The notes under the pieces are model-generated. The model searched no databases, was not told where the DNA came from, and saw only the letters and a program-made list of their open reading frames with translations. Of a stretch of 64,000 nucleotides of DNA, positions 1 to 11,025 are shown one piece after another. Source of the DNA: Melieria omissa (Eukaryota > Arthropoda > Insecta > Diptera > Ulidiidae); contig OZ020269.1 of assembly GCA_963971225.1 (NCBI GenBank), positions 31,765,264 through 31,829,263 on the forward strand. Direction: 5' to 3'. A program made the translations under genes and the position numbers. Position 1 is the stretch's first letter. Each line of letters starts with the position of its first letter.

Positions 1-211
1 ATTGAATCATTGTGCCTAAAAATTAAATTCATTCGACGGCCGTTCTTCGAGCGATTGCAGTAAAACTATTATTGAAAATTTCATTCTACAGCGCCGCTAC
101 TATGAAAATGCAACGCGCTTCTGTATTCTAGTTGGTTTGCACTCAGCTTTTTGCGTCATTTCATCTTAAGCGATTACAGATTTATGTATATTCAATGCAT
201 TTGCATTACAA

Positions 212-253
212 GTGACATTCGTTATATTTTTTCGTGCATGTAACGAATGTCAC
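212..253. repeat. Perfect 13-bp inverted repeat (hairpin)
   Basis: GTGACATTCGTTA at 212-224 is followed after 16 bases by its exact reverse complement TAACGAATGTCAC at 241-253. It could form a stem-loop in DNA or RNA. I see no terminator or gene context, so function is unknown. Confidence 0.8.
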
Positions 254-462
254 GTAGGGCGCCGTCAATATTGCATTTTCGCATTTATAAATATTGAGAT
301 TGCGGTAATTTTAATGAAAATACAGTTTTTCATGCGCCGATAATGTGCATTAACAATTTCTCACACACACTTGAAAAAAAAACTCTTTTAAAATGCCCAC
401 AAAAAAATACAATTCATCACCTTTGCTCATTTTGCTTTAAATTTTATCTGCCACCGTAGCAC

Positions 463-463
463 T

Positions 464-496
<33 letters not shown>
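463..496. repeat. (CA)n microsatellite
   Basis: An ACACAC tract with a few G interruptions, typical of fly non-coding DNA. Confidence 0.9.
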
Positions 497-1540
497 AGAA
501 ATATTTACTCACTCTTATGCGCAGTGCAATTAATTTTCGCAAAATGCGCAATTAAATGAAAGAAACAACAACAAAATGCAGCCGATAAGAGCAGCGCGTC
601 AGTCACCGCACACGTCAACACTTGACACAAGTTTGCACTGCCAACGAAATGAACAGCGACACACAGTGCTCAACCGTCGCATGCAACAAATGAACAAAAA
701 TATGTGTCGATTGAAATTTATGAAATTTGCTTCTTAAACTTTATTTTGATTTTTTTTTTTAAATTCATTCTGAAGAAAATTGATCCTTCAACTTTATTTT
801 TAATTTTTTTTTAATTTCATAGATTGCACGGCACCACAGTAAACTAATTACTCCGTGGAGTTTTTAGCCTCTCTAATGCCGTTTTCAGACAGCCATCTTA
901 ATTGCGGAATTAAGAGTTTTTCTCAATTTTACTCTAAATTTAAGTTTAAAATCTAAATTTGCTATCTTAGTTCTTGGATATGTCAAAAGTTATAAACCTG
1001 AAACTTTACAGAGCCATTATTGTAGCTTATAAAAGCTTCTTGATAAATTCAAAGAAATTCATGCGGCAGGACATTTGACATTAAACAATCAACTCACATG
1101 CAGCTTAAATTTTACAGCAAATACTTAAAAGAACACGACAGGAAATACCAGCTCCACATTAAAATTCTTCTTCGAATGCACAAACTATTAACAGCAAACG
1201 AATGATTAATTCAAAGTGTCCTTAGGCTCAAAACGACTGAAAGCAATTTCCACGAACTATTTACACCAGCCATGAATTCGTTGATGGATTCTTCCTTTAA
1301 GGAGACAAGTTTAACGACATTTAAACGCAACAGCGCCTCATGACATTTCAGAGACATTCCGAGAATGATTGCGAGAGCATTGAACGCAGCTAATGGTGCG
1401 GAACATCTGGCACATGCCATGCACATCGAACAGAAATATATACTTTGACAAACTGATGTGAAATTCTCTGAGCCGATTATGAAATATTGCTCAAGTTGTG
1501 CCTAAGCAATGCGACCTACAAAATAGTCCAAAAACGATAA

Positions 1541-1615
1541 AAGTTAGGATGAGTTGGTTTAAGTGGCTGCCTCTGTATGAGAGACACTTGGCCCATTGCG
1601 ATGACACAATGTAAC
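1541..1615 (-). repeat. LINE-tail-like dispersed repeat, copy 1
   Basis: The plus strand reads GGCTGCCTCTGTATGAGAGA followed by ACACTTGGCCCATTGCGATG. This matches the other copies at 3864, 15415, 16941, 21963 and 57664. It is similar in word order to the 3' end of the LINE at 8944-9010. The strand is given as the inferred LINE sense. It is probably a very short 5'-truncated LINE or a SINE sharing the LINE tail. Confidence 0.6.
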
Positions 1616-3863
1616 CACCACTTTGAAATGTATATGCAACACTGTATGATTGGCTTTCCACATATTTCAGCTCATTAAGGTTAACTGCACTAAATTTCTT
1701 CTGATATCCAAAGGATATGTAGTTTTTACTCTCAAATAAGACTTAGTATTCTTTTATGGCTTCTCGTTGCTTCTTTGACCTACAAACTTGTAAAAAATCT
1801 ACATATTTGTACAGAACTTTTGGTCCACTTATCCTCAGATCAATCTCAATCATGCCATTACAATGTGTTAATTGTGCACTGGACTAACTTCTTTCAGCCA
1901 ATCTAACTCACTTAAATGTAGATTTCGATTTTGATACTCAAGCTTTGGCAAATTGTTGACTTGTGTCTCATTGCTCCTCAGTCAATGCCTGCGGTTGAAA
2001 TTCTAAAATGATACTTACGAAATCACCTGTGTAACAAAGATCATGCAAGACGTCTGTCTGACAGTCAAACGGTCAAATGTTGTATTGCAGAACTGGACCT
2101 CATTGTGAAAACGTCGTTACGACGTGAGTGACCATTGAAAACTGACCCCAACATTTTATGATTGCTTAGTCAAGTGTTATTGACATGTTGTTGTTGTTAT
2201 TATTTTGGGTATGCATGCCAAGTCCTTTGCAAAGTTTGCCAATATTGTCAACTTAGGTTTTTTTCTGTTCAAAATTGTGTGTATATGTGTGTGTGTGTGT
2301 GTGTATGGTCGGCTAGTTGGTGGACTATAGAATGCAGGTTAGACCATTTCTATCAATTTCGCAATGATTGTCATTGGCAATTTGAGCGTTTGCTGGTTTT
2401 ATTGGCATGTTTTTTTTTAATTTTTGAAACTTGTAGCTACTGCAAACATCGAGGCAGGCAAATGCATATCCGGCTCACTTGCTTTGCCCGCATCGTCGGC
2501 GAGTGGTTGCCGCAATTTGTTTGTTGGCTAAAATTTGTTGAATTGATTGAATTTTCTGCCGGCTCGCAACCAGCTGATGTTGATTCGTAGTGTCAGTAAA
2601 CGAGTGTCGTATGTTCCGTTGAGTATTGGAGGACATACGATATCTGATTAGTGAGAAGATATGTTTTCAGCAAAGTTGACGCTGCCACAGTTTTTGTTAG
2701 GCATTTTGCATCAGTTTTATGCACGTTTTGCGAAATGTTGCAGCATCGTTACGGCTGGGACAGTCGACTTTATATTTTTTTTTAGAAGTTGGTTTTTCGG
2801 AAAAGCAATACCTTATTTTTCAAGGTCGAATATGTTTATTAACAATGAAAACGAAATCACAGCTTATTGTCTGCTATACGCATGTCTTTTTTATATTGGC
2901 AACTACTTTTTTATGTCAAAATAAAATGGTTTAGTTCCGAGAAAATAATAAAATCATACAATAATTTAAATTTTTGTTATTTTTCTATTGTTTTTCAATA
3001 TTTAACATTTAACAGACATTAAGAAATTCCACCCAATTACAAACGAAATAAAAAAACATTCATTTGAAATTACTTAACTTCGTTAAACTTCAAAATCGCG
3101 TATACGCCACTTGGGGCAAAAATGAGATTTAGTATCCCTAAGCTTCTGCAAGCCGATCTCTATGAATCCATACCAAAACATTGATCTTTGCACAACAAAA
3201 ATTCATATTTAGAGTAGAATTTTATTTTTAATGAATTAAAATAATTATGAGATGTGCATGCGTAAGCATTCACATTTCCTCGTTAAAAAAATGGGCATGC
3301 TTCATAATGGATTCTTGATGTTCTGGACCTGCTCATTTTTTGTAGTTTTATTAAAAAAAAGCATGAACCAAAATGTTTGGAGCTCGAATACAGTTAAATG
3401 GCAACGCATTGAAGTCAAAGTTCACAAAACTGCTAGAAAACTCGACAAATTGCTTCACAGCTTTCACAACTTCACAGCTTTTTTTTCTATGGAATTGGCT
3501 CCCCACTTGTAAATGTAGAAATTATGTAAGCGAGAAAACATTGTATCTCGGAAACTACTAAAACGATTTGAATGATGTATTCAGCTATCGTCATTATTCT
3601 TTAGCACCAAATATACAAAATTAATTAAGGTTCAGAAACTCACCACTAGAATGCGTCTCCCATACAAACAAAGGTTATTAACTTTTTGTTCAGAACAAAT
3701 GTACTGCACACAGTAACCTAAAACGAAGTTAATATGCAAAAATATCCAATGCTCTCTTCTATGCTCTCTTGTAAAATTTGAGTATCGACGTTCACGCGGT
3801 TTTGCATTTTTTGTATTTTTATAACCTTCCTTTCATTGGACTACAAGCAACACTATTTAAATA
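1616..3863. other. AT-rich non-coding stretch
   Basis: No supportable gene. A (GT)n tract lies at about 2276-2304. The cysteine-rich 142-residue frame spanning it (2162-2590) has no recognisable domain and is partly simple-repeat translation. Confidence 0.55.
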
Positions 3864-3947
3864 GTAGGTTAGGTTAGGTTATGGTGGTTGCCTCTGTAAC
3901 AGACACACTCGGAGGCCTATTATGAGGCCCATTGTGATACCACATAT
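3864..3947 (-). repeat. LINE-tail-like dispersed repeat, copy 2, with (TTAGG)3-like end
   Basis: It begins TAGGTTAGGTTAGGTTATGG, that is about three TTAGG units. It continues with GGTTGCCTCTGTAACAGACA and ends GGCCCATTGTGATACCACA. It is among the clearest copies of the family. The order TTAGG words, then GGCTGCCTCT, then CCATTGTGATACCA parallels the LINE 3' end at 8944-9010. Confidence 0.65.
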
Positions 3948-5570
3948 TTCACCCGTTTTTGAAATGTGTATGCAACACTGTCTTTCCAACAAATGTTAAA
4001 TACTAATGTCACGCATTCAGGTCAGTTTCAATAAAGCCAGCACGATGTCTCTAAAATATGGCATCCTGTAAATAAGGACTTTATACTTCGAAATTGAAAC
4101 TTGTTATATTTACATACACACACACAGAAACATGCACCTGTTCGAAATGGAAAAAATGCCATTTACACAATCTGGGAAAATTCATACTTTGTCATGTCTG
4201 GCAGCGACCAGCATAGCTCAATATGACTTTTTATTTATATTTTACAAAATGAGTTTCTGTAAAATTCATATCGTAGTCGCTGCTAGCAAGCAATAAGTAC
4301 TAGTTCCAGGTATATGTTTGTACATTCATATATACACACACGTAAGCACATTGCTTGAGCTTGTTGTCGTTGATTGTGCTGTCGATGTCTCTGGCTAGGA
4401 CTGTCACGAAATTTTGCCTAACCAGAGCGATAGTTGCAGCCATGGCGACAAAGAGTTGCTCACAGTCGGCAATTCGTATGCTCAGTGCGTTTCGGTGAAG
4501 TTGAAGATTTAATATCTCCTAATTTCATATTTATATGGTAATATGAACGATGCGTGCATCTGCTGCAATGTGTACATACGTCGATGTGCAATACGACGAA
4601 ACACGTCGTCTGCTGCCGTCCAAGAGTGCATAAGTATGTACGTACATGTGTCTGTAGGTCTGTATGATTTTAACATCCCAACTGAGAAGTAGAAATTCTT
4701 AAAACACACTAACCTGCTCGTTTGTTACTAGTTTGAGATTTTTATCCATTACAACCTACTCCTGAATCTTGTTCTTCAGTTTTGTATGTGTTTGTGTGTG
4801 TACCTGCTTGTAGTTTATATATTTATGTATGCACGCAATAATCAAGCACTTGATTTGTAAATCATTCGTCATCCTATCGATTTTCGTTGCATGTGTAAGG
4901 AAATACTCCTTGCCATGTAAATCGTGTTTCGCACCTCTTCAAGTCACTTGTGTTCGGCTCTTAAAAAGTACGTAAAAGTTTTCAAAAAAATTTAAAAAAA
5001 TTCACAATTTTTTATTATATTTTAAGGATCAATCGTACATTCCAAAAATAACTCGATCGGTAAAATGAGGCTTCATCAGCCCTCTCACCATCGGCCCTTA
5101 GGAAACTAGTAGCTTTGTAGTGTAAACAGTTTTCCAGCCTAGTTTGGACCCGCCCCTCCCCTTTGAGTGTCCTTGCAGGAATTCTGACTGGTCCGATTTT
5201 AGTATTTCAATTGGTTGCTTCTTAACCCCAACTGACTGTAGAACCGATTCGTTTCCTAAGAATGAACTCACCCTTTGTACATACATGGCGATGTCCAGGC
5301 GACAGTCAATTGTTCTCGTCTGCATCTCTTTGCAACTGGTCCAACGACAGTCCTAAGCAAACCAGTTTCCAAACCAGTTGCAAAGCAAGTAGTTTCACAA
5401 CTAGTTGTTTGTCACATAGTTTTCCATCTAGTAGGTCCTGCATAGGTTAGTTTTGTAATCAGTTGAATTTGAAAAAATACAATAAAGTTATTAATAAAGT
5501 TATTATTTTATTACAAGGAAAACCTAAATAAATAAATACAATAAATAAAAATTAAATTAATAAAATAAAA
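3948..5570. other. Non-coding stretch with clustered AACTAGTT-like palindromes at its end
   Basis: No gene recognised. Between about 5329 and 5460, short words AACTGGT, AACCAGTTT, AACCAGTTG, AACTAGTTG and CATCTAGTAGG cluster densely. A second cluster lies at 6145-6260 on the other side of the (AAAAT)n array. Confidence 0.5.
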
Positions 5571-5574
5571 TCAA

Positions 5575-5692
5575 ATAATATAAAATAAAATAAAATAAAA
5601 TAAAATAAAATAAAATAAAATAAAATAAAATAAAATAAAATAAAATAAAATAAAATAAAATAAAATAAAATAAAATAAAATAAAATAACTCA
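5575..5692. repeat. (AAAAT)n pentanucleotide array
   Basis: About 23 near-perfect AAAAT units, flanked by looser AT-rich sequence. The same pentamer recurs at 30389, and reverse-complemented at 34036 and 34310. Confidence 0.95.
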
Positions 5693-8130
5693 ATAAAATA
5701 CATACATAAATAAATAAATTAAATTAATAAATTAAGTAAAGAAATGAAAAACCGAAAAATACTAATTGTTTATTTTTTACCATTCAAGCCACCTAAATTG
5801 AATCCTAATACTTATAAACCAATACAAAACTAATACTCAAACCACAGAAAAACGCCAATATTTCATTCTTAATTTGCGCTTAGTATCTGTCAAGTATTAA
5901 AAAAATGTTACAAATTTATAGAAACCACTACTCGTATTGCTGCCACATTTTGGTGCTGTTCCATCCTTGCAAAATTTCAATTGAATTCATTCAAAGCAAA
6001 ACAAATGAGCGTAAAAAAATATGAAAACTTTCATGGGCATAGAAAAAGAGAAACACCAAAAATGTATATGGCGTCCATTTTGATTATTCCACCTCTGTTG
6101 TTTCGTTCTTTTATTTTTACGCGCACACAGAACGTGAACGATTGGGCGTCAACTGATTGATTTCTGCTTTCGCTGACAACTACTTGTACAACTAATTGTC
6201 CAATTAACTTGACCAGTTGAAAAAACAATGACTTTAGTGAACTGGTTGCCTCAGGTCCGACAGGGACAGTTTTATTTTTGGAAGTCTGTAATTTTCTGTT
6301 GAGAAAATGAAAAAAAATGAGGAAGAGAATCGCCAACAGAATAACATCCAAATTCACAACTTAATCACTTCACAAACGCTTTCAATTTTAAAAATTTTCT
6401 TGATTTGTGAGTTACCAAGAATTGTCTACAATATTAACAACCAAACAAAACTGAAATATACATCTGACTAAAACATACTTTTTGATTAATCCTTAAGGAC
6501 CTCCAGGTCTACTTGCCAAAAGCAGCCTGTCTGCTTAATTGAACCCAAACTACTTAGACGCATGCAAAGTTTCGAAAGCCTCTAAGCACTGCAAGGACCC
6601 TCCACTTTGTCCAGCAACATGACATTCGCAGTCAAGTCATAACACTCGTGCAAGGGCAATGAATAATGCATGCACAATTAGTCCACAAATAAGCCGCTTG
6701 CCTGCACTAATTACCGTGGCAACACCCAGACGGAACACAAAGCAACCAAACGTATGCGAGTTCGGGCATATCAGCCTAAAAGTAGGCCACAAATGGCATG
6801 GCAGTTGTGTAAGAGATGTCGGGTGCAATCTGATTGAACTGAAAGAAGAATTGTATTTTTTATGAGTTAAAAGTGCAATGACCTTCACGCTGATTCACGC
6901 AGTTGAGTGCTTTTTTACTGCTGCGTGGAAAAAATTTTCATTTTCTTTTCATTTTTAAATTTTCTACGCGTTTATTCCCTCATAGTTGAGTCGCGTAATT
7001 GCTACAAAGTGCTAAGAAATCGCAACAGATTTCCGCCAATATTTGTCTACATTCGAGCACTTAAGTTAACATACAAACACATTTGTGTGCGACAAGCACT
7101 CAATCAATTGATTGATTGGCTGATTTAGAAAACGACACACGGCCCACACGCAAATTAGTGAAATTATCCAAATTAAATTATGGAGCCTTTGGCATTTAGC
7201 TTTCGATTTTGTTCGCCGTATGTGAGGTTAATTAGGACAAATCTACGCACAGCACAATGACTTGTTAACTAATCCAATTCAAGGGAATCGAATAATTTCG
7301 ATAGCGACTGCGCTGATGGCAGTGCGGCGGCAGAGAAAGTTCAATATTTGATTTGGTGTGAATATTTAATCATGTCGACAAAGTGCAAATGATTCATGAA
7401 AATGTCAAAGTGGCATTCGGCATTTTGTAAGCAATTATTGTTCGTTGTTGTACAGACATTCAAATGGCTATTAACTGTTCTGTTGGCTTAATTCTCTGAA
7501 AACTTTTTTCAAGTTATGAATACAAAGTACTTTAATAAGAGCTGACTTTTTAAATTTTTCAACATTTTTAAGCTACTAACATGCAACTGTCATTACAATA
7601 TAAGTGGCACTAAAAATGTTCGATTGACCTTTTAAGTATCTATTGATCCTTCTGAATCAATTAAGTCAAATAGTGAAAGCTGTTTGTAAAGCTCGTAGTA
7701 CTTTTGGTCAACATCAGTCGACTTCTTTCACAACAATTTCAAAGTTATTTAATAAAATCAAACGATTCAGTCAAGCTAGTGATGTAAGGACTTGAACTCC
7801 TTCAGGCAAATCAGCTAAAACTATAGCCGCTGTAGCGGAGAGTGCAGCTGAAAACTGAACTTTGGCCATTTCACAACAATCACAGGGACTTGAAGTATCG
7901 CAGACCAGTTAACAATGATTTTTTTCTTTACTTTCGTCTTTGTTTCCCTACTGTTTTCTTAGTATTTCATTACTATTTTCTTCTTGTTAATGTTAGTCTT
8001 AAAATTTTTTTTCTTAATATTTTTAGATTTAACTTTTATTGATTTATGATGTCAATATTTATGCAGACCAATCAGACTGATCTTAGTATAGAATATATGA
8101 TATTTATAAATTCCAAAAACGTACTTATAT
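5693..8130. other. Non-coding stretch
   Basis: No gene recognised. The 108-residue minus frame at 6031-6357 begins with a hydrophobic run but has no family resemblance that I can see. The right cluster of CAACTGATT, CAACTAATTG, GACCAGTTG and GAACTGGTTG words sits at 6145-6260. Confidence 0.5.
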
Positions 8131-8210
8131 AGGGTGTTTTTTTTAGAGGTATAGAACTTCGAATTGAAATAAAACACAAGAAAATCGTTTTAATGTCCAT
8201 CAATTTGGCT

Positions 8211-8578
8211 TTATTGGAAAGATAATTTTATGCCATTAATGTTTAAATATGATTTCGGGCATATGGCCGCCGCGGCTGGCTCGAATAAAACCAATTCTAC
8301 AGGTCCAATTTTTAAAGTTGATGGACAAAGTTCCAATTGCTGTGCACGGTGGCGAATCGATTCATTCGGGTCCTCTTCAACATTTTGCTCTACAGCGGCA
8401 ATTGTTTCTTCGGTGCGCACTGTTCGACGTCTCTGCGGATGCGTATTATCACATAGAGTAAACGTAGTGCGAAAACGACCCATGGTTAACCGATGGATGG
8501 ACCGATTTTGCTCTGATGGACGATTATGTCGACCATAAAATGGACGGAGCTTGCGGTAAACTTCGCGAACTGAACCAT
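8211..8578 (-). pseudogene. Transposase remnant of the outer element (N-terminal helix-turn-helix part)
   Basis: Read on the minus strand from 8578, the frame gives SVREVYRKLRPFYGRHNRPS, then a short frameshifted patch, then RRRTVRTEETIAAVEQNVEE and DPNESIRHRAQQLELCPSTL. This is the two-helix DNA-binding half of DUF4817/mariner-like transposases, which use it to bind terminal repeats. The sequence then joins a few residues of the C-terminal end, so about 200 residues including the DDE catalytic residues are missing. The first 19 residues lie on the far side of the inserted mariner near 11316-11370. Family identity is recalled, not searched. Confidence 0.75.
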
Positions 8579-8619
8579 TATCAGGTGTACAACTTTGCTT
8601 CCGCCGTTTTTTTCCAAAA

Positions 8620-8943
8620 TTAATTTTTCCCGGCTCGAAAAAAGGAGTCCTCTTTTGACGCTATCCATGAAGCAATCCATTTTTCCAATTCTTCGAAGGA
8701 TTGAAAATGTTGATCTGCCAGGCCGTGTGCCATCGAACGGAATAGGTGGAAGTCAGAAGGGGCGACATCTGGGGAATACGGCGGGTGGGGCAAGACTTCC
8801 CATTTCAGCGTTTCCAGGTACTTTTTGACCACTTTTGCGACGTGAGGCCGAGCATTGTCGTGTTGGAGGATGACTTTGTCATGTCGCTCTTCCATTTTAA
8901 AAACGTTGAAACCACTCCCGACACGTTCTTTCACTCAGAGCAG
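8620..8943 (-). pseudogene. Mariner transposase C-terminal fragment (copy 1)
   Basis: The fragment contains the second and third catalytic Asp in the contexts LQHDNARPH and PYSPDVAPSDFHLFRS, spaced D34D, then HGLADQHFQSFEELEKWIAS. This is the RNase H-like DDE domain of mariner transposase, which cuts and joins DNA ends. It lacks the first Asp and the final KLPERWEKVVASDGQYFE segment kept in the copy at 20737-21072. The upstream HTH part is displaced to 11026-11173 by the LINE. It is clearly dead. Confidence 0.85.
8930..8943. repeat. Target-site duplication of the LINE, left copy
   Basis: TTCACTCAGAGCAG here is repeated exactly at 11012-11025. A 14-bp perfect duplication marks a target-primed LINE insertion and defines both ends of the insert. 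Confidence 0.95.
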
Positions 8944-9010
8944 GTAGGTTAGGCTGGCTGACCCTCGGGGGGGTCTCACATAGACCATGTTGGTCCATAG
9001 TGGTACCAGA
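8944..9010 (-). repeat. 3' tail of the LINE, related to the dispersed repeats
   Basis: The plus strand reads GTAGGTTAGGCTGGCTGACC, then TCTCACATAGACCATG and GGTCCATAGTGGTACCAGA. The same word order (TTAGG words, GGCTGCCTCT, GACACACTT, CCCATTGTGATACCACA) appears in at least six short repeats elsewhere in the window. This supports a family relation, though identity is only partial. Confidence 0.6.
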
Positions 9011-11011
9011 AAGGTTCTGGAGTTTCAGACCTGTATGTAGTTTGTCAAAAACGTTTTGCCAAATCTAAGTAAGTCGCTGCTTTTTTGTTCCGCGACTCTT
9101 TCCAAGGAAGGGAACGACGCGGATCCGAGGCAGCTGACCCGTGATCTGTAGAGAGCAGGGCAGTGGCACAGCAAATGCTCCAGGGTACCCTTGGCACTGT
9201 CTTCACCACATCTTGTGCATGCATCACTTGATACCAAGCCAAGTTTGGCAGCGTGGGACGGTGTGAGACAGTGTCCCGTGAGTATCCCGGTCAATAGTTT
9301 GCAATCATCTCTTCGGAGTGATAGTACAAACTCTGTGTTGTTGACATTATGTTCGCGAAGCATGATTTTTGCTGTCCTGTGAGATGTAGATCTCTCCCAC
9401 ATGGACGCCGCTTCACGAATCATATTCTCTTCTATTTCCGTCTTGAGCGTGGAGAGGGGTGGATGGATGTCTGGCTCGCTAACCGTAGGCAGTCGTGCCC
9501 CGGCTTTGGCGAGCGCATCAGCCTTCTCATTTCCCTCAACTCCTTTGTGACCCGGTACCCAATAGATAGTGACCACTCTGTTGCGACAGAGTTCGTCCAA
9601 TTTGGTTTTGCAGTTCCGTACGCATATCGAGTTTGACAATACCCCAGCTGCTGCTTTTATGGCTGCTTGGCTGTCGATATAGATGTTTATTCGAGAGTCT
9701 GGAGGGGTGCGACCCATTGCTAGTTGCGCCGCTCTTGTGGCAGCGTGTACCTCTGCTTGGAAGATGCTGCAGTAGTCCGGGAGCCGGAAAGACTGTTGAA
9801 GGTCAAGTTCCGGACAGAAAACTGCAGATCCCACTCCCTCTGTCATCTTGGATCCATCCGTGAACAGGTTATAGGATTGACGGCCGGGCTCGAGCCCCTG
9901 TCGCCACCCATCCGGTTCTAGGATCACGTGGGGTTTGAAGTTGAAATTGGCTTGAGGTACGGCGTAGTCTGAGCTTTCGCTCACCCCTGCGTGTAACCTG
10001 CTGTGGCCGTAATGTCGTAGCGTGAGCTGTCCAGTTACCTTAAGTCTAAGCGCCGCCTTTTTAGCGACGCTTTTCGCAGTCAGACCAATTGGATAAAATC
10101 CCAAGATTTTGTCCAGTGCCGCTGTCGGAGTGGTGCGCATTGCGCCTGTTATACACAACCCAGCGGCTCTCTGTACAGTCTCGAGTCTTTTGGCATAGGT
10201 CTTCTTATCCACCGCAGTCCACCATACTATGATCCCGTAGAGCATAATGGGTCTAATCACTGCAGTGTAAATCCAATGTGTGAGACGGGGGGATAAGCCC
10301 CAAGTCTTACCGAGCATTTTCCTGCAAGCGTATAAGGCGTTCAAGGCTTTCCTTTTCCTGTCTTCCACATTCAATTTCCACGACAGTTTATTATCCAAGA
10401 TGACTCCTAGGTACTTAGTAGATGTTTTGGGGGTGAGTGTGGTGTTGTTCAGTTTGGGAGGACGCCAGGTTGGGATCTTGTACTTTGTTGTAAAAAGAAC
10501 TAAGTCCGTCTTGTCTGGGTTTGTTTCCAGTCCCACAGTCTTTGCCCAGTTGTTAATCACTTTCAGTGTCCTCTCGAGTACTTGGCTCATTGAGGTGAGA
10601 CACCTGCCTGAGACGACAACGGCGAGGTCATCCGCATATGCGGTTAGCCTTGGCCCCCCGTCCCTCAACTTTAAAAGGATCTTGTTAACGACTAGATTCC
10701 ATAGTAACGGAGAGAGCACACCCCCCTGGGGGGTGCCTCTGTTCGCCTTCCTCGTCATGGTTGTTGCGCCCCACTCCGCTACCACTGTACGGCAATTCAA
10801 CAGATTACCAATCCAGTCCTGTATGGGTGGGTGCACCTCAATTGATGCAAGGCCTTCCAACAATGCCTCTGTGGAGACATTGTTGAAAGCCCCTGATATG
10901 TCGAGGAAGGCTCCCAGCGCGTATTCTCCGTAGTGAAAAGCTTTTTCTATCTGAAAAACCACCTGATGAAGTGCTGTCTCCGTTGACTTGCCTTTCATAT
11001 AGGCGTGTTGG
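8944..11011 (-). mobile_element. 5'-truncated non-LTR retrotransposon with RT and RNase H
   Basis: A 2068-bp insertion on the minus strand bounded by the 14-bp duplication TTCACTCAGAGCAG. It carries one long open frame covering most of the reverse transcriptase, an RNase H domain and a C-terminal zinc knuckle. The endonuclease and the first part of the RT are lost, as expected from incomplete reverse transcription. The 3' end is not poly(A): on the coding strand it finishes ...CAGCCAGCCTAACCTAC, that is short CCTAA/TTAGG-like words. RT followed by RNase H points to a LOA/I-type clade; I cannot place it more exactly. The intact frame and exact target duplication suggest a recent insertion. Confidence 0.92.
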
Positions 11012-11016
11012 TTCAC
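9025..11016 (-). CDS. Non-LTR retrotransposon reverse transcriptase / RNase H (5'-truncated, frame open)
   Basis: A 663-residue frame open through the truncated LINE. The listed start Met is internal to the real protein, because the frame simply enters from the truncation point. RT motifs: FLDISGAF (37-44), GTPQGGVLSP (94-103) and the catalytic AYADD (126-130), followed by the thumb with KYLGVILD (201-208). The RNase H domain carries TDGSK (Asp387), QAEVHAA (Glu422), IDSQAA (Asp448) and PGHKGVEGNEKAD (His490), so its catalytic set looks complete. A C-terminal zinc-binding pattern follows (Cys600, Cys603, His614, Cys617/619). The protein would copy its own RNA at a nicked target and remove the RNA strand. 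Missing are ORF1, the apurinic-type endonuclease and the RT finger region, so this copy cannot mobilise by itself. No stop or frameshift is visible over 2 kb. Confidence 0.92.
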   Translation of the reverse strand: MNQHAYMKGKSTETALHQVVFQIEKAFHYGEYALGAFLDISGAFNNVSTEALLEGLASIEVHPPIQDWIGNLLNCRTVVAEWGATTMTRKANRGTPQGGVLSPLLWNLVVNKILLKLRDGGPRLTAYADDLAVVVSGRCLTSMSQVLERTLKVINNWAKTVGLETNPDKTDLVLFTTKYKIPTWRPPKLNNTTLTPKTSTKYLGVILDNKLSWKLNVEDRKRKALNALYACRKMLGKTWGLSPRLTHWIYTAVIRPIMLYGIIVWWTAVDKKTYAKRLETVQRAAGLCITGAMRTTPTAALDKILGFYPIGLTAKSVAKKAALRLKVTGQLTLRHYGHSRLHAGVSESSDYAVPQANFNFKPHVILEPDGWRQGLEPGRQSYNLFTDGSKMTEGVGSAVFCPELDLQQSFRLPDYCSIFQAEVHAATRAAQLAMGRTPPDSRINIYIDSQAAIKAAAGVLSNSICVRNCKTKLDELCRNRVVTIYWVPGHKGVEGNEKADALAKAGARLPTVSEPDIHPPLSTLKTEIEENMIREAASMWERSTSHRTAKIMLREHNVNNTEFVLSLRRDDCKLLTGILTGHCLTPSHAAKLGLVSSDACTRCGEDSAKGTLEHLLCHCPALYRSRVSCLGSASFPSLERVAEQKSSDLLRFGKTFLTNYIQV

Positions 11017-11025
11017 TCAGAGCAG
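11012..11025. repeat. Target-site duplication of the LINE, right copy
   Basis: TTCACTCAGAGCAG, identical to 8930-8943. Confidence 0.95.

Larger units (their letters stand above)
1..1540. other. AT-rich non-coding stretch
   Basis: I see no gene here. The stretch contains a perfect 13-bp inverted repeat (212-224 and 241-253), a (CA)n tract at about 463-496 and several T/A runs. Open frames are short and lack recognisable motifs. Confidence 0.6.

Noticed and set aside
2162..2590. 142-residue cysteine-rich frame
   Set aside because: It spans a (GT)n microsatellite and T-rich DNA; no domain.
3864..3885. TTAGG tract as an interstitial telomere
   Set aside because: Only about three units, always next to the same non-telomeric repeat body that resembles the LINE tail.
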